A DNA stretch of 64,000 bases from Candidatus Melainabacteria bacterium (GTDB taxonomy: Bacteria; Cyanobacteriota; Vampirovibrionia; Gastranaerophilales; Gastranaerophilaceae), in NCBI GenBank assembly GCA_003258795.1, contig QHMH01000007.1:1-64000 (forward strand), read 5' to 3'. Positions 61,477 through 64,000 of the stretch are shown here, piece after piece. How positions within the stretch are numbered: the stretch's first letter is position 1; each line of letters begins with the position of its first letter. The position numbers and the translations under genes are program-made. The notes under the pieces were generated by a model that saw only the letters and a list, made by a program, of their open reading frames with translations, was not told the DNA's origin and searched no databases.

Positions 61477-62802
61477 ATGAAAATAAATCCAGTGTTTTGT
61501 GGAAATAACAAATATGAAGTTAAAAGAAACAATAATCAAATAGCTACGAAAATAAATGAACAAAGAATGGTTGATTCTTTTATTAAAATGGCAAAAATAG
61601 ATACAGGTTCCGATGAAAAAGTTGCGGAAGTAAAAATTCCAAGTACGGATTGTCAGAAAAATTTGGCTAATGTTTTAAAAGATGAACTAACTTCTCTCGG
61701 ATTAAAAGATGTAAATATAGATGAATATTCAATTGTGACAGCAACATTAGAAGGTAATGTGGAAAATTCTCCAGTTGTTGGTCTTCTTGCTCACATGGAT
61801 ACAAGTTCTCAAGCTCCGACAGCAAATGTACAACCGATAATTCATAATTATGATAAGGGTGATATTGTTTTGAAAGAAGGAACAGTAATCCCTGAATGTG
61901 ACTTGCAAAAACATTCTGGGAAAAAAATTATAACTTCAGACGGAACAACATTACTTGGAGCGGATGACAAGGCTGGAATTGCAGAAATTCTTGAAGCTGT
62001 AAGGGTGTTTAAAGAAAATCCAGATATAAAACATCCAACTATCAGAATTGCATTTACTCCAGACGAAGAAACAGGCATGGGTATTTCAAAGTTTGATATA
62101 AAGAAATTTGGAGCAGATCTTGCCTATACAATAGATGGTGATGAACCAAATGTTATCGAGGATGAATCTTTTAATGCATTTAACCCAGAGATAACAATAA
62201 AAGGAAAAAGTGTTCATACGGGTTTTGCAAAAGAAGGAGGAATGATAAATGCAGCTTTAATCGCAGCATGGATTGCAAATAAATTGCCAAAAGGTCAAAC
62301 CCCTCAAGAAACAGATGGACGTAAGGGATTTTTCCATGTATCAAGCATCACTGGCAATGTTTCAGAAACAAAAATAAACATGTTGGTTAGAGATCACGAC
62401 ATTAAAAAAGCTAAAAAAAGAATAGAAATATTGAAAAAAATTATTTCAAAGGCAGAAAAGAAATTTGGCTGTGAAATAGAATTCAATCCGAAGGAACGTT
62501 ATCATAACATGAAAGAATTTATTGATAAGTTTCCAGAAGTTAAGAAATTTGCAATAGAAGGAATTAAACGTTCTAATCTTAAACCGATTACAAAAGCAAT
62601 TAGAGGTGGTACAGATGGTTCCCAACTATCAATAAAAGGATTACCAACTCCAAATTTGGGTACTGGTGGTGCAAACTTCCATTCTAAAAAAGAATTTGTT
62701 GTTATTGAAAGCATGATGAAAAGTGTTGAAAATATTATAAACATAATGAACGTATGGGCAGAAAACGCACCTAAGATTATCTCGAAAACGCTTATCAGAT
62801 AA
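61477..62802 (+). CDS. pepT: Peptidase T (tripeptide aminopeptidase)
   Basis: A 441-residue M20 di-zinc peptidase. Metal ligands are visible in LLAHMDTSSQAP, LLGADDKAGIAEI, and AFTPDEETGMG with the catalytic glutamate; GGTDGSQLS supplies a late motif. About 28 residues precede the usual family start, beginning MKINPVFCGNN, a lead-in that resembles the tag on the 36111 protein. I start at 61477; upstream codons lie within the hairpin. It removes N-terminal residues from tripeptides in the cytoplasm, unless the N-terminal lead-in redirects it. Confidence 0.93.
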   Translation: MKINPVFCGNNKYEVKRNNNQIATKINEQRMVDSFIKMAKIDTGSDEKVAEVKIPSTDCQKNLANVLKDELTSLGLKDVNIDEYSIVTATLEGNVENSPVVGLLAHMDTSSQAPTANVQPIIHNYDKGDIVLKEGTVIPECDLQKHSGKKIITSDGTTLLGADDKAGIAEILEAVRVFKENPDIKHPTIRIAFTPDEETGMGISKFDIKKFGADLAYTIDGDEPNVIEDESFNAFNPEITIKGKSVHTGFAKEGGMINAALIAAWIANKLPKGQTPQETDGRKGFFHVSSITGNVSETKINMLVRDHDIKKAKKRIEILKKIISKAEKKFGCEIEFNPKERYHNMKEFIDKFPEVKKFAIEGIKRSNLKPITKAIRGGTDGSQLSIKGLPTPNLGTGGANFHSKKEFVVIESMMKSVENIINIMNVWAENAPKIISKTLIR

Positions 62803-62821
62803 ATTTTGAATATACAATAAA

Positions 62822-62845
62822 AAAAGAGCCCATTAGGGCTCTTTT
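62822..62845. terminator. Bidirectional terminator after pepT
   Basis: AAAAGAGCCC, loop ATTA, GGGCTCTTTT form a ten-pair stem, with T-rich sequence beyond it on both strands. It serves pepT on the plus strand and the small minus-strand gene that ends at 62851. Confidence 0.9.
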
Positions 62846-62850
62846 CTTTT

Positions 62851-63042
62851 TTAACCTTTTAGTTTGGAAACAAAATTGCTAACTTCAAAGACTGTGTCGT
62901 TAACAAAATCTTTCATTAAATCAACAAGACTCCTTTCATCAAGTACGTTAAAAGCATAATAGATAGGGTCTTTTGCATTGTTAAATCTCATTCTTTTATC
63001 GGTTTTTCCGATAAATTTCATGTTTTCAAGTGCTGTTTCCAT
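62851..63042 (-). CDS. Small hypothetical protein (63 residues)
   Basis: I do not recognise it. I use the ATG at 63042 (METALENMKFIGKTDKRMRFN), preceded by AGAGAGA at moderate spacing; an upstream start would add 22 residues rich in Ile and Lys. The protein has DPIYYAFNVLDERSLVDLMKDFVND and a basic C-terminus, with no membrane segment. It has its own terminator and is divergent from the 63194 gene. Confidence 0.5.
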   Translation of the reverse strand: METALENMKFIGKTDKRMRFNNAKDPIYYAFNVLDERSLVDLMKDFVNDTVFEVSNFVSKLKG

Positions 63043-63122
63043 AACTACAAATCTCTCTTTACTCTTACTTACATGTATATAAAGTATTTTTATTTTAAAG
63101 AATTTCAATACAACCCTAAAAA

Positions 63123-63140
63123 CTTAACATTCTTAACATT
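63123..63140 (+). promoter_or_regulatory. CTTAACATT direct repeat upstream of the 63194 gene
   Basis: CTTAACATTCTTAACATT repeats TTAACATT with a period of nine bases, differing from the copy at 53919-53936 at a single position. It lies 54 bases before the ATG of a small exported protein and also upstream of the divergent minus-strand gene. Confidence 0.4.
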
Positions 63141-63193
63141 GTAATTTTTTTTAAAGTGTTTTATTATTGTCGTGTGAAATCAGGAGAAATTTT

Positions 63194-63658
63194 ATGAAAA
63201 AAATATTTTTATCATTAGTTGTTATGCTTATTGGAGTTTCGGTTTTTGCATCGGAACAAGAAGCGAAGACATTTTTTAATCGTTACGTAAGTGCAGCAAA
63301 CAATTATTCTACATCAGTTCCAAATTTTTATTCTCCTAATGCAAAAATAATAAGACAAGTAATAAAACCTAATGGAGCATTAGTGAATGTTCCTTTTAAA
63401 ATGTCTGATTACAAAACGCAGATGAAAATAAGTTCAAGTGTTGCAAAAATGAAAAAATATAAGAATTATTATTCAAACATAAAAGTTACAAAGATAAATG
63501 ATAAAACATATAAAATAAGCGCATACAGACAACCCTCAACAGGTGGTCCTAAATTAAAAACAGAAACAACTGTTCAGGAGCAAAAGGGTGGAAATTGGCT
63601 TATCATAGAAGAACTAATGCAAACAAAAGAACAGGTTTTTCTTAAGTACGCAAAATAA
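63194..63658 (+). CDS. Exported NTF2-like small protein
   Basis: A 154-residue protein. The ATG at 63194 follows AGGAGA and opens a signal peptide (MKKIFLSLVVMLIGVSVFAS). The mature part begins with a helix EQEAKTFFNRYVSAANNY, then NFYSPNAKI and a run of beta strands ending in GGNWLIIEELMQ, the pattern of SnoaL/NTF2-like folds. No catalytic residues can be assigned. It precedes aroC by 12 bases. Confidence 0.65.
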   Translation: MKKIFLSLVVMLIGVSVFASEQEAKTFFNRYVSAANNYSTSVPNFYSPNAKIIRQVIKPNGALVNVPFKMSDYKTQMKISSSVAKMKKYKNYYSNIKVTKINDKTYKISAYRQPSTGGPKLKTETTVQEQKGGNWLIIEELMQTKEQVFLKYAK

Positions 63659-63670
63659 GGAATATTGTAT

Positions 63671-64000
63671 ATGTTTAAGAACTTTAGATTTTTAACGTCA
63701 GGTGAATCTCATGGAAAATGTCTGACGGGAATTATAGAAGGTATGCCTTCTGGGTTTGAAATTTGTCCTGAAAAAATAAATAAGGATTTAGGGCGTCGTC
63801 AATCTGGCTTTGGACGAGGCGACAGAATGAAAATTGAACTTGATGAGGTTGAAATTAAATCAGGAGTTAGATTTGGAAAAACGACAGGAGCTCCAATTTG
63901 TCTTGAAATAAAAAATAAAGATTATGTAAATTGGAAAAAGGTTATGAGTGTTTTGAAGTCTGACAAAAATTCAAGTAAGTCTTTCACTATTCCGAGAGCG
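63671..64000 (+). CDS. aroC: Chorismate synthase, 3' end outside the window
   Basis: The ATG at 63671 opens a frame that is still open at the last base (110 codons). It reads FRFLTSGESHGKCLTGIIEG, then GRRQSGFGRGDRMKIE with the flavin-binding arginines, and VEIKSGVRFGKTTGAPICL, all chorismate synthase signatures. The enzyme makes chorismate from EPSP in aromatic amino-acid synthesis. There is no strong ribosome-binding site other than AAGGAATATTG, and the gene lies 12 bases after the small exported protein gene. Confidence 0.93.
   Translation, partial: MFKNFRFLTSGESHGKCLTGIIEGMPSGFEICPEKINKDLGRRQSGFGRGDRMKIELDEVEIKSGVRFGKTTGAPICLEIKNKDYVNWKKVMSVLKSDKNSSKSFTIPRA

Overview
The window is a single AT-rich bacterial chromosome segment (roughly one third G+C by eye) from a diderm. 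It carries lipid A genes (lpxD-lpxC-fabZ-lpxA), a heptose-nucleotide gene, an LptF/G permease and type IV pilus genes. The Lpx pathway, a zinc-ribbon S14 inside the S10/spc cluster, and small proteins with an N-terminal NPxFxG-like tag together suggest a non-photosynthetic cyanobacterial relative of the gut Gastranaerophilales (Melainabacteria/Vampirovibrionia) kind. That placement is an inference from gene content; no 16S gene is present.

Layout. 1-0.9 kb: the end of a pilin-like gene running into decayed pieces of a drug-efflux system (MFS and TolC fragments on opposite strands). 0.9-5.0 kb, minus strand: a hemolysin-III channel-like protein, a glycosyltransferase and pheT. 5.1-9.3 kb: tRNA-Asn followed by an accessory stretch with a nuclease-helicase fusion and a broken DUF4365 gene. 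It ends near a degenerate copy of the tRNA-Asn 3' end and looks like an old tRNA-integrated island that has lost its integrase. 9.4-12.4 kb: DUF4186 protein, an ATPase-dead DnaB-like protein, a secreted 30-cysteine protein and an EamA transporter. 12.4-12.8 kb: tRNA-Leu(UAG) preceded by two 138-bp tandem repeats, each duplicating the tRNA promoter and its 5' end. 12.9-20.6 kb: a TPR protein, a 1434-residue toxin-like zinc metallopeptidase, an unknown helical protein and CinA-C.

20.7-29.3 kb is a strongly promoted ribosomal-protein operon (rpsJ to rplR) that stops before rpsE; tRNA-Lys follows. 29.5-34.5 kb is a run of overlapping genes (HerA-barrel-like/Tudor-like protein, 7TM-HD phosphodiesterase, ybeY, dgkA). 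34.5-41.4 kb, mostly minus strand, holds gdhA, an M29 aminopeptidase, the lipid A operon and rfaE2. 41.5-53.8 kb holds smpB, a second member of the metallopeptidase family, ahcY, a YhaM-like HD nuclease, an acyl-CoA synthetase, an RqcP-like S4 protein, a CorC-type protein, a bactoprenol-type glycosyltransferase, a ChbG-type deacetylase, a phospholipase-D-like protein and gcvH. 54-64 kb holds pilT-recO-rmuC, an amidase, lptF/G, coaX, a SIMPL protein, pepT, small secreted proteins and the start of aroC, which runs off the window.

Most of the window is housekeeping. The parts that deserve attention are the tandem promoter/tRNA-5'-end repeats upstream of tRNA-Leu, the two-member toxin-like metallopeptidase family, the cysteine-repeat exported protein, the decayed island beside tRNA-Asn, and two genes (coaX, pepT) whose ribosome-binding site lies inside a terminator-like hairpin directly before the start codon.
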